DNA from: Acholoe squamosa
Lineage: Eukaryota; Annelida; Polychaeta; Phyllodocida; Polynoidae
DNA length: 64,000 bases
Direction: 5' to 3'
NCBI GenBank assembly: GCA_949317995.1
Contig: OX439039.1
Location: 51,326,785 to 51,390,784, forward strand
In this document: positions 36,386 through 49,600 of the stretch, piece by piece
How positions within the stretch are numbered: the first letter of the stretch is position 1
Layout of the letters: each line of letters starts with the position of its first letter
The notes under the pieces: generated by a model
What the model was told of the DNA's origin: nothing
Seen by the model: the letters and a program-made list of their open reading frames with translations, nothing else
The model's database searches: none
Program-made: the position numbers and the translations under genes

Positions 36386-39300
36386 TTGTATTTTTAGCAT
36401 CAAACACTTAGATACCTCTATCAAAGTTAATTTATATGAGTATAGGCATATCATTATCATTGGAAAGACAAAATCAGCAGGAATCAGACCATACTAACTA
36501 ATTCGTGGTGTGTATTTGTAAGGGGTAACTATGATTTTCACCTTGAACATAAGTAAACTTTTGCCCTGGGCACACAGTGCTAGGTCTGGGCCCATAGATT
36601 CCTAAAGCCACGGGCCCGGGTGGCCAGTGGCTGGAAATGTTAGTGTATACCCGTGTACTACTGTTAGTATCATTTGCCTTGTGCGTCTGCCAGTTTATCT
36701 ACTACTTGCCAATATATAGAGATGAAATGATAATATAGGCCTATTTCTGCCTCCAGTATGCAAGAGTTGTACAGAGCTAAAATAACGGGAATAGGGGCAT
36801 TCTTTGACTAATCATGTGAAGTTTAATAGCACGAGTCTAATCTAAAAAATGACACAGAATTGTGACTATTAGTCATAAAAAAATTGTGCACCTAAGTGAT
36901 TGTGCGGAATTTGTGTAGAAAAATCCTGTACTTTTAATTTCACTTAGAATTCAATAGATTCCTGCATACTTGGCATTATTGAGGACATGTATTTTCCCTC
37001 TACTGAAAATATAGGTGCTATATATGCTGCCTACTCACATTGTACCAACAGTTTCCACAATTATAAGACCAATAAAAGTAAGAATAAATGGAGAACCAAT
37101 ACATCCGCCACATGCGTATAATCAATAGCTTCACATCAATACCTTAATCAATACTGAGGTATTTATAGTAAAGATTTGAGGGGCAAATAAGTGAGACCAA
37201 GTCAGAAATCTATGCAGTTCGAATGGGCGTTTTGACACAGATTTCCGCGGCCCATGTAGCACTCTAATAATTATACTTCACGGCTCGGGCAGATACTGAA
37301 AATACCATACCCTAAAGAATTATTACTGAATTTAACAATTTCTCAGATGGGAGTACTTGTGTTGTATATATCTGATCTGAACAGCCCTGGTCTAGATATG
37401 TAATTATTAACCTGTAACCAGAGTATTAAATAGCAGTCGTTCTGAGAAAAGGTTTTGCAGCAGTGTCTGATAGGTGTGTCTGGTAGGTCTGTCCAAGCCC
37501 TCTGCACAGCTCCACTCAGGCTCGGGCGCCCAACTGTACCACAAAACGTTCTATGAATGTCAAAATAATGGTGATCGTTGATTGCCCTATATACTCAGGG
37601 CTTTCACAATTCAACCTAACATTATGCTTGACAAAAAAAAAACAACCAAATAAGTTATCAAAGGAACCAGGTAGTGAGATAGATAACCACTATTCTGTGG
37701 TAATCTAGATGGATACATGTACCGGTATACACACTATTGCACCTCAATTTGTGTGGCAAACCCAGGGCTATGGCTCAGGGGTTGCAAATGAAAAAAGTGA
37801 AGCATTCATCATAATTCCTAAATGATGACATGCTGTTTTAAAAGCGTGTAAATCCTCTATGTGTTTTAGACCTACCTTTCAAACAGAAGTGTGTGTCATA
37901 ATATTAACTCACATGGTCAAAACCAAATCCTACTGTTACTCCTAGCAAATAAGGTACGCATGTGGATATGCCCTGCCTGTAAACTTCATCCTAAGGTTAG
38001 GACAATGTTATAAGCCAAATGAGGACACCTAAAATAGATGGTCTATAAGCCAGTAGTCAAAATCAGGCAAAGTAAGAGAATTTGGTCACTTTGACTAACA
38101 GTTAGTCATATTTGACCTTGGACACTTAGGCCCGTGTGTTCGACTAACAGTCTATTGCTAGAAAATTATCCTTTGTGACTAACATCTGACTAAGGTTTTT
38201 TTTCTGTGTATTGGCAAAAACTAGCCAATGCCCTCTCCTAGACAGGAAGTACGCTGGTGCCCTGCAGGTATTGTAGGCATATACCCGCAGGCCATGCCTG
38301 ATGGCTTTCTCCCCAAATTCTGGGGAGTTTATAGTTCACTTGAACTCCACTAGATGGGAGTTTAGATCTCCAATCACAGTCTATATCCAAACATCTGTAT
38401 AAGAGAGATATGTGGACCTTTGGGGTGAAAGGCTGCCCCCTTGTAAGTGAGTGAGACAACAGGGGATGATTGACAGGAACTTCATAGACATGGCCTGCCT
38501 GTATACATGTCCCCAAATAACATAGGCAGGCAGGCAGCCAAGACAGGAAGCTACAGGTATATGAACCAGGCTGCCACCTAGTGTGAAATGATGGAAAACA
38601 TCACCTAACAGAGTTCCAATGTGTATGCAAGAAAGCTTGCTTTGTTGATTTATTCTATCGGGCTTTATTGCAGAATTACATATTTCACACACTCACAAAT
38701 ACGGTCACAGTTAGGCCTAATGGGGATCTGACGGTTGATGCGGGCCATGGAAGGGTGTTATTTTTGGAGTAGACCTGTAACTCTTTTAACCCTTATGTGC
38801 CCAGAATAGCAAAGGTGCGCTCTTAAGCAGGCATATATTATGTTCAACACAACACCATGGGTTCAATATTAATTAGATCAAGGTAATTTTGACACCAGAA
38901 GACTCGTAATGACAAGGGCTTTCCAACAATACCAAATTCGTCATGGTGCATTAGGGATATAATTAATAAAAGAGCCTATTGCCGAAAATAATAAATGGAA
39001 AATAGGCTAAAAAATGCATGAAAAGTGCGCCCTGGTCATGAGAATAAAAGGAAAATACAGAAAATTCTCTTAATTCACAAAAATATATATAAAAATACCA
39101 AAAATATTGATGAAATTATTTTCCTGTGATTTTTTTCTAAGCAATCCAATTACAATACTTATCTTTTTCAATTTCCATCGATATAGCTTTTTTGAAATGT
39201 CAAAATAATACTTTATAAATTGAAAATAGCTTACACTCGCTGCCAAAATTAGAAAAAAATATTCTGGGCACCTTAATCAAATCAGCCCATTTCAACACCT

Positions 39301-39834
39301 TGTGCCATCATTATTCCCTACTGACTCATATAAAAAGCTAACCTATGCTTCATATTACATTTTCTGAAAGCTATTTTACTGCCCCTTTTTTTCCATTCTC
39401 GCAGGTTCTCAGCAAGTACACAATGTGTGCACTTTGCATTTGATGGATCTCAAATGCAAAGTGTTGTGTTGGGTGCCTGATGGTAATATCCACAAAATGT
39501 GCTTTGATTTAGATGTTATTTCCTATAACTAGTCAACTGCTGTCCCTTTATAGTCTACCACATCGTGTGCTCTAGGCTGCCTGTGTCTCTCTGAGTGATT
39601 TGTCTCTCTCCTGAGTTGCTCTGCAGTCTCTCTGATAGAGCTGCTCCTGCCTGTCTGAGCTACTAGTACTCAGGAGAGTTTTCCCTACTCCTTGAGCTTC
39701 TCACCCTTCTCCAGAAGCTCACTACGTTGTCTGCTGGTGGCTCCTCTCGGGCCACTATGCTACAAAACACACCAAAGAAGGTAATGATTTATATTTATTC
39801 AATAAGTATACACATGACGCACGTTGAGACAATA

Positions 39835-39841
<7 letters not shown>

Positions 39842-39911
<70 letters not shown>
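39842..39911. repeat. (TA)35 microsatellite
   Basis: An uninterrupted TA run of about 70 bases. The Ile/Tyr-repeat open frame across it is spurious. Confidence 0.97.
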
Positions 39912-39915
<4 letters not shown>

Positions 39916-41705
39916 TTATAAACACATCTCAGTTACACTCAATGATACAAGTGACCATTTTGCCATTTCAAACAATGCCATTAGAAAGTGACGCATAAAT
40001 ATTCTTAGGAGAAAGTATTCTTTGTGCGTAAACTCAACATGAATTATCTACCATATAAAGATGAAAGGTAGAGGGATGAATCCATCTGTCACCAAAGTAT
40101 TGTTTTAAGCACATGCCATTGCTAATCTATTCAAATGTACGGTACATAGGTGTAATATTACAATCAAATAAAAATTGTGTTCGGGTACAATGGTAAATGC
40201 AAAGTATCAACGAACAGTGTTGTCGGTGATAACCCTCCGTGATGACTGTAGTCTCATATTCTTATGATAATCGATTAACTAAGGTCCAACCAGTCAAAGT
40301 TTTACCTAATCCATAATTGAAGGAACCTATGAATATTATTACGATTGGTATGAATTCGACAATAAGAAAAGTTAAAGACTCCTCGTGACTTGTAGAATCG
40401 ACTTGAGCTGACCCCTTATTGAGGAGACGTCGATTCTTTATAATTATGTTGGGAATAAATCCCCTTTACAAAATAGCAAAACTTTAATCTGTAGTAGAAC
40501 AAGTTAGCAAAAAGTGACCTGTATTGCTAACTTCGACTCTAAAAAAGAAGAAATGACTTCTTCTTGTTATACACAAAAGGGGTTTTATGTCTGATAGCAT
40601 TTAACATAAATTGTGAGCAGTGTAATTCTACCCAACCTCAGATATAAAAAAATTGAACAATATTTTTGTTCAATGACCACAATGGGTTTGAGCTGCAAGA
40701 TGTCCATGTTTGGTGGATGGAAGATGTATGGACGTTTACTGGTACAATCGGTGCTTGACTTCCAATCTAACACAACTAGCACATCGTAAGTACGGTATAT
40801 GTACATTATAACTAATGCTATGGAAATTCCTTCTGTATTTAATACGACATATACATATATAAACACCTTGTTACAATGAACTTACACCTAAAACTTGGAA
40901 TGATCTCATTGTCTAGCCTGCACCAGTCACCATATTGGTGTTTCTCAGAATGAAAGCCCTGTAGAATGTGGAAGGAGGTTCACATGGCCTGACTCAACAC
41001 AGACTGATTTCACTAAGTTCGCACCATCTTATACTTCAATAAAAAGGTTTATTGAATTATTGTGTATCATCTGTCAACAGGATTAAAAAAAGAAATCTCG
41101 TAGCACAATTATATCTACGGTCCATCAACATGTCATGTTCAATGGCATGTTGTTATCAAAGTCCAAAGAGCTTCATAAAAGAAGCCATAGTCGTAAACAT
41201 ATAGCCCCGGTAGGCCTACAGTCCAGCAAATACTTTCTTATCTATTTGCATCTCCTATGCCTCTCATAATTAACATGTCACCAACGCAAAAGATGAATAT
41301 CAGTCTATAACTCGATTGGCGATCGTAGTGAAACAAGCCCTCTGTCAAACCAGGTGTAAGTATCTAATAACTTGAAAGTGGCAAGTTTCGAGACAACCTT
41401 TTTATATACTTGTAAGTCATATGCAAATCGTTCGTCAATGGACATAATATTATATATTGTTATTGTATACAATGTTTGCTTGTGTATTAATGAGGTGTTT
41501 GTGACCATGTTTGAAATTTGGTTGTTGCCAACAAATGTGGCCATGAAATGTCAATGCTAGGTCTCCATGAAGGAAACCGTTCCGTCTTTTGTGCATGTAC
41601 ATATGTATTTTATATATAATTATTATGAACCATGTTAGACAAGGACTGTTTCCTGATGATCAATACCAACATTTTAAGTGATGCCTTACATCTAAATGAT
41701 TGTAG

Positions 41706-41808
41706 AAGCATTTTCTTGGCGATGTCGTAGACATCTCATCAGATGAAATTATTGACCATCAGGAAGACGATGCCCCCAGTCTAGCGTTTACTGATGAGTT
41801 CTGGAGTG
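41706..41808 (+). CDS. Possible orphan exon of an unknown plus-strand gene
   Basis: Between a possible acceptor (aatgattgtag) and donor (gtaatc), 103 bases encode an acidic peptide containing KHFLGDVVDISSDEIID and ending APSLAFTDEFWS. Stops lie just upstream in frame, so it could only be an internal exon. The composition looks protein-like, but 34 open codons can arise by chance and no partner exon was found. The collagen/EGF gene runs on the other strand and ends about 140 bases away. Confidence 0.2.
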
Positions 41809-41948
41809 GTAATCATGAATGCACTTTATCAATTCTATATAATAGGTCCCTGCATGTATTGTATGAATGATAAATGCTGTTATGATTTTTTAAAAGATAC
41901 AAGAAAACCGAGGAAAGACCCAACCATCCTCACTTATAGTGAATCTCA

Positions 41949-42352
41949 TTAGCATGGTGTAATTTGTTCCCTGGGTGCTCCTTGGTGATTTCGATCTTGA
42001 TTTTGTTGCTGTTGTAGTTGCTGATCATCTGATGATTTATGGTAGCCGCCATTTGCAAAAACCTGGCGTCCTGAAATACTGTCCCAGCGACATGACGTTG
42101 CGTCTGTGTCCATTTCGCTGATACTGTTCGTATCTGCTCGGGACTCATCGTCATCTGCTCGGGCACGTCCGGTGCCAGTTCGGCAATAATCGGAGCGCCA
42201 TCGGCGGAAGCTGATGGCCATAATGACGAGCATGATAAGGGTCAGTGCGCCTAGCCATGAAATAGTTGAGACCATGCTAACAGAAAGGCCTGGCGCACTG
42301 TTAACTATTCCCGGCTCAATGGCAACCACGGCTGCACTGGATCCTCCTGACC
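41949..42352 (-). CDS. Collagen/EGF gene exon 9: stalk, membrane helix, tail
   Basis: Acceptor aactaacag, phase 1. Encodes [17 protein letters not shown], the helix ([19 protein letters not shown]), a basic stop RRWRSDYC, an acidic run ([18 protein letters not shown]) and a Gln/Asn-rich end ([10 protein letters not shown]) closing with EQITPC and TAA. The positive-inside side agrees with type I topology. No kinase or other signalling domain is present in the tail. Confidence 0.85.
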
Positions 42353-45300
42353 CTGTTAGTTGGAAGGAAACATATATTATACAATAATACATGAATATTA
42401 ACAATTATGTCATCCACCTTTTAGATATGGTTTCTAATTTTGTGAAATATTACAAATCTAATATTTGAAGTGCGATTAGCCATGATCTACCCTTTCTTAA
42501 GAAGTTCTACTGACTTGTCATATTAAGCCAATATGGAAAGCCTATACCATAGGCTTGCGCACACTTACGTATAATAAGGCAATGCATGGACCGCAGTGAC
42601 TCTAGATGCAATGGAGCAATCGTCAACTTTTAATCAACCTTGACAATTATAAACGCAGTGGTTGATAAACCTCCCTAGTGTTAGCCCATATTCCTTATCA
42701 TCTCTCACCACTATCTATAATTTCCACTTTGCATATAGGAGCCTATACTAGTACTCACCAGGCGGGACGACACCAGCAGGGTTTTTAGCAGAGTAGGCGA
42801 CCCGTATACACCTGTAACTGCCGTAACTATTGAGGCAGATGGAGCAGCCTCTCAATTGAGCCGAAGTACACTCGTCTACATCTGCAGAATGAGTTGGCAA
42901 GGAATTAGAATGACGAGACATCTCTAAAGAAGAACTAAAGCCTAAAGTTAAGCATTCATCTGATTTACTCAAACATTAATGTCCCACAATAGCATAATTC
43001 TGTGAAATAGGTTGAATAACTCTGGTTAATCATTGGCGAGACATATTAGAATCGATATTGGTGTTTTGCCCGAATCAAATACTGTAGCCTAACTGTGAGC
43101 CTGTAATGCACATAATGGAACAATAACTAGGTATAGACCACCGATCAATAAGCTGGCCGATCAAAAACAAAGATGATCTTGTCTCTCATTGTTAGGACAG
43201 CATGATATCTGCTAACGAATCAGAATTGTATTAATATAAGATTTAATTTTGGACCCAAAAACGTGTCCTGTATGATGGCTCGTTGGTGTAGGGGTATGGT
43301 TCTTGTTTTGAGTGCGAGTGGTCCCGGGTTCAAATCCCGGACGAGCCCGATGTGTTTTAATGGTATTCAATATGGCAATAATAGGGGGGGGGGGGTTAGC
43401 ACCCATTGCGTGGGCAATAAACACAGACATACAGAATACCTGCAGCACTGGTACGTCTGCGTTAAATGGGCTATGGGGGACGTACGTCGTGATTGCTAAA
43501 CCTCCCTAATGTCCTTACCATCACATGTCATAAGGTTATTGGTCAGGGCGAATCCAGGCCTACATGTACATTGAAAACTTCCTATGTTGTTGACACATCC
43601 ATGCTCACAGCCACCCTGCTTCACCTGAGAACACTCGTCAATATCTACAGGGAAAAAAGATATGAAAAATGAAAATAATCGCCAAGGCAGCAACCACAGG
43701 GACTCTTTGTGCCATGTTATATAATTATTCTTTGGAAAAGCATTATACTTGTACATTGAGTATCCAATGTCGTTCTCTAACACCAGCAAATAACACAATA
43801 ACAGAGAGACTATATTTATATAACAGGTCCAGATTAAAGAAAAAAAAAAGAAAACATTTTATACTCAAGACATTTCCAGTGGTGTATTATGGTGGCAGAG
43901 CCCACTTCTCTGGCTACCACCTAATGACAAAAGACCCCTAGAATGATAAACTATGGTGGCAGTACCCACTCGTCTAGCAACCATCTAATGAAAAGAAGGC
44001 CCCTAGAATGATATACTAAAGAAAGAAGATGGTCTAGACTATGTGGACCCATTTCTTTTCACATAAAACTATGATATAAAGGTATGCAGTCAGAAATGGG
44101 TTGGAGAGTCTTTACCGTTACATGTCCTGCCGTCATTGTTGAGCGCATAGCCTGGCCGACAGTTACATCTAAAGCTTCCTATTGTGTTCTCACAGAGCTG
44201 CTCACAACGGTCAGTACCCAGCGCACACTCATCCAAGTCTGTACATGGACAGGGTAGGAGGTTATCAAATTATGTTAGAGAAATATGGCTCAATGAAGAA
44301 ATCGTGGATCATTTAGGGATTTATAAAAGGGAACTGATTGAATGTATCATCTAACCCATTGTTTCCATTGTGACACATAGATCTAAGCTTAGGGAAACGC
44401 TTTCTCAAAGATGTTTCATCAAAACAAGTATAGTATTTATTATATGTGACATGTACTGTAAATATGTACAATTTTTCAAAAGTTCATTTTTTTCTTTCTT
44501 TTTTTTATATGTCGTTTCTTACCAATTAAGTTCTGTCCGGGTGTTCCAGGCTCGCCCCGAATACCCTGTTCTCCTCGTGGTCCCGGCTGTCCTGGGGCTC
44601 CTGGCCGCCCATCCCCACCTGGCCTCCCCACGGGGCCCGTATCACCCCTATCACCTTTAGGTCCAGGGTCTCCTGGTCTTCCCACCACACCTGGAGTACC
44701 CGGCGGTCCAGCAGGACCTCTCTGGCCAGGTGGACCTGGAGGACCAGCGGGGCCAGCGACTCCAGGCTTCCCTGCAATGGATAATTTGACTCTCATTATA
44801 CCTTTCAGTCTTACACCAGAAAATAACGTTTTGTGGATCTTTTCCCATTTCTTTGTATAAGTGATGAAAGGTATATCATTGAAACCACAAAACGTCAGAA
44901 TAGTAAGATCATTGATTCATCAATATACTGATCTAGAAACAACCTGTAATTTCACTACTTAATCAGGAATACACCCAAACTTTGAAGTAAGACGGAGGCC
45001 AAATTAGGCTATATTGCTCTCCCCCCCCACATTTTGGGAAAGAAAGAAATGTAGACTGTAAACAGGGCAATTGCTCCCATGACCTTCGCTGTAAGCAATG
45101 TTATATCATGTAGGCCTGTGTTCCTGAGACCTGCCAATGAAAGTGTACATTACATCTGGGAATTAAGACCCAATCAGCAATGGAGCATTGGGCCATGCTT
45201 GTCCATGCCTTGCCCAATATAAGCCGACATTGGCCCAATGTATCCTTGCTACCTGAGGAGGTACAAAAGGAATTATAGGAGGCATTCTATCACGATCTGA

Positions 45301-46606
45301 ACTCTAAATACTTAAGAGACTGGTTCATATATAAGTCAAGAGTAATTCTATACTCTCTGTTACATGCGGGTTGTAAATGCTTGTTTGCAACCGGTTGACT
45401 TTGTTTGAAAAGCACCCTGCGTTTCATGTGAATTTCTGTCAATGGAATAAATCAATCAATTCTCCAGTTATTCTGAAACGTTTGCTTATCTCAGACACAC
45501 ATTTCAACACACATATCTTCTTGATGCTGATTTAAAATAAAGGATAAGATTAAAAAGAAAGAAAGAAAAAATGAAGTCTTAATACGTAAGCCATGTTAAG
45601 TCTTCTTTTAGTGAAGACCAAAACAAAATGTAGGATACCCACGCGTGTCAATCTCCACAGCAAATGAGTAGATGGCGGGGTAGGGCAGGACTTGGAAGGT
45701 GATATTCGTCCCCACTATTGGATAAACCCCATTTTCTACACTCTGGAAGAATAGCCGATACCCCTCCTGGAAGCCATAACTGATGGGGATCAGCTCCGTC
45801 TCAAAGGTCCATCCCATCCGCGCATTGCTTGGTATCTGGAAGTCTTCTTCTATCGGTACCTAAGAAATGAATCCTGGATTACTACAAAGCGTATAACATC
45901 ATATCGTCCTCTTAGTACAAGAAGGCTGTATTTGCATCTGGTTCAACAAGGTAAAAGGTCCTCCGAGAGGGGCCTCACAGGCGTACTGTTTACCTCCCAG
46001 CAAATTGTCGTCATCTGTCGCCATGATTGGTCATCAATGGTGACTCCTTTTTAAGTGATAACTCATTCCGTCATCTTTCGCCACTGTGTGTTAGACTCAC
46101 ATGGCATAGCAATTGCTATTCCTGGTGATCTTGTGCTATAACGACGGCGTGTTCCATCTAGCGACATGTGTGAGCCACTTCACACAGGTTGACGAGGACT
46201 CACGACAATTTGCTGGGCTTGGTGACCCAGGTGCAGTGACAACCGTGTTGCACTAAGGCGGTCATGTAATATTATCACTGATTATAAATGTAAAGTACAG
46301 CATATCGAAAGTATAGTACATCCAAACGGTTTACTTTACAGCTTGGAAAAGCTAGAGATAATGCCAGTGCAAGAGTATGAATTATCAAATAGATTTCATT
46401 CCTATTGTGATGACTCACCCTAACAATGCCTATAAACTCCGGCAGTTCTATTATTTTCTCATATGCTAGACTGTAGACTATTGGCGAATAAGACTGCCAA
46501 ATCTGTAGACGCATTCTTGCAGGTGGCGGGATGATCAGGGCACTATGATATTGAAAACTGGAAAGCAAGAAATCAACAAATGTTTGCGTAAATATGCATA
46601 TGTATG

Positions 46607-46694
<88 letters not shown>

Positions 46695-49600
46695 GGACAT
46701 GATTTCAGGGAAATCCGGTAAAATCCCTTTGTCAAATACTGAATGTGGATGTCAGCTTCATGTTATACCTTTGGCCTGGTACTCAGTTTACTTTCATCCT
46801 TGATATTGCCATATTGTGTATTGAGGGGCGGCAAATGCTCTAATGGATATCCACAGACAAGAGCAGTATAGCAACCACAATATATATCTAGATATAAAAT
46901 TGCTTTGATTGGAGCTCACATTACTCATTAAGTCGAAATGATCAGAAGAAAGGTTACTGCGTATGGCAGAAAGTGTCTAAAGAAGATGTAGCTATGATGT
47001 ATACAGCGGTGGTAATTCTTGCTTCGACTAAAAACGCAACTGCTAACCAACTCTTGACGCATGTATTGCAGGCTGTTTAAATCAAAGTAATTATGTATGA
47101 AATGTCCTCTCATTTCCATAAAACTTCATTAGAAGAAGAAGCATTTATCACTACATTAATGCCAGTTATATGATTCACTCTGATCTTTTACACTCCAAAC
47201 ACAAAAGGCATAAACACCAGGCGTGAGATGGTTACCTGACTAGTCGTCCGACAGGTAGCGCCACATTATAGTCCACCCAGGATCGTGGCCGCGCTCTGGT
47301 CTGTGTTCGGTTCCTTGGAATAGATTCATGTCCCCAGAACTCGGTCTCCCCTGTGCTTGGAAGTCTGTATCTCGCTGAAACAATTAGAATAATGTCATAA
47401 AGTACACACCTTTACAAGATATACCACTAAGGTGTCAGAGCAAGACATATCAAATGATTTTATTCCCATAATTATTGTCTTGTTCACACCTTGTGTGCAG
47501 CATTCATTGACAAACGATTTTAAAACAGAATACCGATTGGTGTTTTCTCTCAACTTACATTATTGTATCTATTCCATTCCCTAGCCTCTCCATCATTTAA
47601 TGAACATAGACAGACAACCTGTCGTCTTAAGTGTTTATCATACGAAGATTACTATATTACATAGATATGTATACAGACAATATAGGTGTAAAGTAACAGC
47701 TTCATAAACGTGCTTTACGTATAGTGTCTGAAATAACAGCTCCATAGAAATAATTTTATAACTCGTATACACTGATGACATTACATACAGCCCACCGCAC
47801 ATCGAACATAATCGGGCTAATATTTTGTATAATGTGATCTATGAAAACTTACCATTTTGATATCCCTAATACAAAATACAGACTCTTAAAAAGGCACAGG
47901 ACACATTCTAACAAGCATAAGCATGGTGTACCAAGTTTATCTTGACTATCAAACGTGTATTACCCCTGCTTATATTAACGTATATCTACAATCTTAGGTC
48001 TGCAGTCGTATAAATTGTCTATAGTCAGCATCTATATGCGCAAAACACAGAAAAGCTCAAAATTATCAGAACTATGGATCAGGAAGCCAGATTATCAGAA
48101 AAAAACTTAATGGAGGTATTTTATAAACGATTGAATTGTCCATAGTAAATGTTTTCATAGTCAATGATAGTCAGCCTTTAAATAGGTCCACGTAGCATAG
48201 TTGGATACTGTACATATACACTCATGGTGAAATAGGTTGCATGTATTGATGAATCAATCAAAGTAATTATGACTTTGTTATTGGCATTCTGAACCAGATA
48301 TACAGCGATGATCTATATTGGGATACGTTCTATATAGCTGCATAATCTAGAAAACTATGCACTTATATAAATCCATCTATCATCTATTCCAACTGACAAA
48401 GCGACAATCAAACAGCAAGGAATTGAAAGTGTATGATACTGATTTCACATGAAACACATATCCTATTGAAAAGCATATCCAAGGGGCGCTGCTCTATCAC
48501 CCATACCTTTTTTTTCTGATGGGCTCAGCTCTGAGGCAGCACTCAGATTTAAGACAGAATAATGTATCAATGTCAACCAATGTAATTATCATAACTATGC
48601 GTTGATTGATAGGCAACATTAAGTGTGGATTGTAAAAAATGGATGCTCAGAATAGCAGATCATGTCTGTTATCCAACATGGAATTATAAAAAGTCTACAC
48701 TGCAAAAATGGTGTTTAGATCCTAAACACAATTCTAAACATATTCTTGCAACGTTTTTGTAATCACATTAATTTCCTAAACATGTTTAGCCAAACAATGT
48801 GCTTAGCTCAAGTGTTTAGAAATGTAGGTGTTTAGGTTAAAACTTTTGTGTTTAGATATATGATTTTTTTGTGTTTAGGTGTTTAAGAATTTTTGTGTTT
48901 AGATGTTTAAATGATTTGATGGAGAGTTAAGGTTTGCAGACATGTATGCATTAAAAAACAGAGATATTTTTTTTTCTCATTTACTGGGGGGGCATCAGCA
49001 GGTATTTACTTGTCAAAGTCTCCAAAGATGTCAGCCACACCTATTTATGTGTACATATATTACACACTGCATCAGAATGAGAGACTTGAGAAAGTACAAC
49101 AGCTTGGCTTGCTTTTGCTTTTTGCTTTGAATTTTAACCTCACCTATGTGCCCTTTGGACACGTCAAGGGTGAGAGGTCCCGTGGCGTGAAACCCGGACC
49201 CGTACACTAGAGGGAGCTAAGGTAGAAATCACGCCCCTACACATTTACCGAGGCAATGGTTCTTTAACATCCGTCACTACATAGGCATAGTGAGAGATGG
49301 ACAGGCCTGTTTCAAGTCATTTGTCTGCCATGACCGCCGAGAGACTTTCCAGCACAGCCTAGCCAGAGCAGGGAGGGACTCAAACGACACCTTACGGCGA
49401 CGTTTGGAACCACCACTATGCCCCGGCCGGGCCGGGAACCGAACCCACGACCTTACGGCCTGTGAGCGGACGCGCTACCGACTGCGCCACGCCTCCCGGC
49501 TCTCAGCTTGGCAGGAAGGACATTGCCTTATCTACTCCAGAATAACATCAAATAGGTGTCAGTCATGGAGTTTATTGATTATTTTATGGTAATGATGGTG

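Larger units (their letters stand above)
32610..41700. other. Intergenic region between syt4 and the collagen/EGF gene
   Basis: No protein gene recognised. It contains a MITE (33.4 kb), G-runs (33.67, 35.37 kb), a tRNA-like relic (36.3 kb), an end fragment of the GGTAGACA relic (36.55-36.65 kb) and a (TA)n tract (39.84 kb). Other open frames are short and without domains. The stretches 34.2-35.3, 36.7-38.2 and 40.0-41.7 kb show nothing I can support. Confidence 0.6.

Noticed and set aside
39727-39921. Open frame with a long Ile/Tyr repeat
   Set aside because: It is the translation of a (TA)n microsatellite; the same holds for the frames across 46,600-46,700.
43212-43499. Frames containing [10 protein letters not shown] and similar
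   Set aside because: This peptide is a translation of the tRNA T arm (GGGTTCAAATCCCGG) on one strand or the other.
44476-44848. Frames in the other phases of the collagen exon, including one on the opposite strand
   Set aside because: Gly-X-Y coding sequence is open in several frames because it is rich in G and C; only one frame gives the repeat and joins the neighbouring exons.
49290-49592. 100-codon frame with Arg-rich product
   Set aside because: It is the complement of the tRNA-derived SINE; phrases such as [13 protein letters not shown] are the usual translation of a B box.
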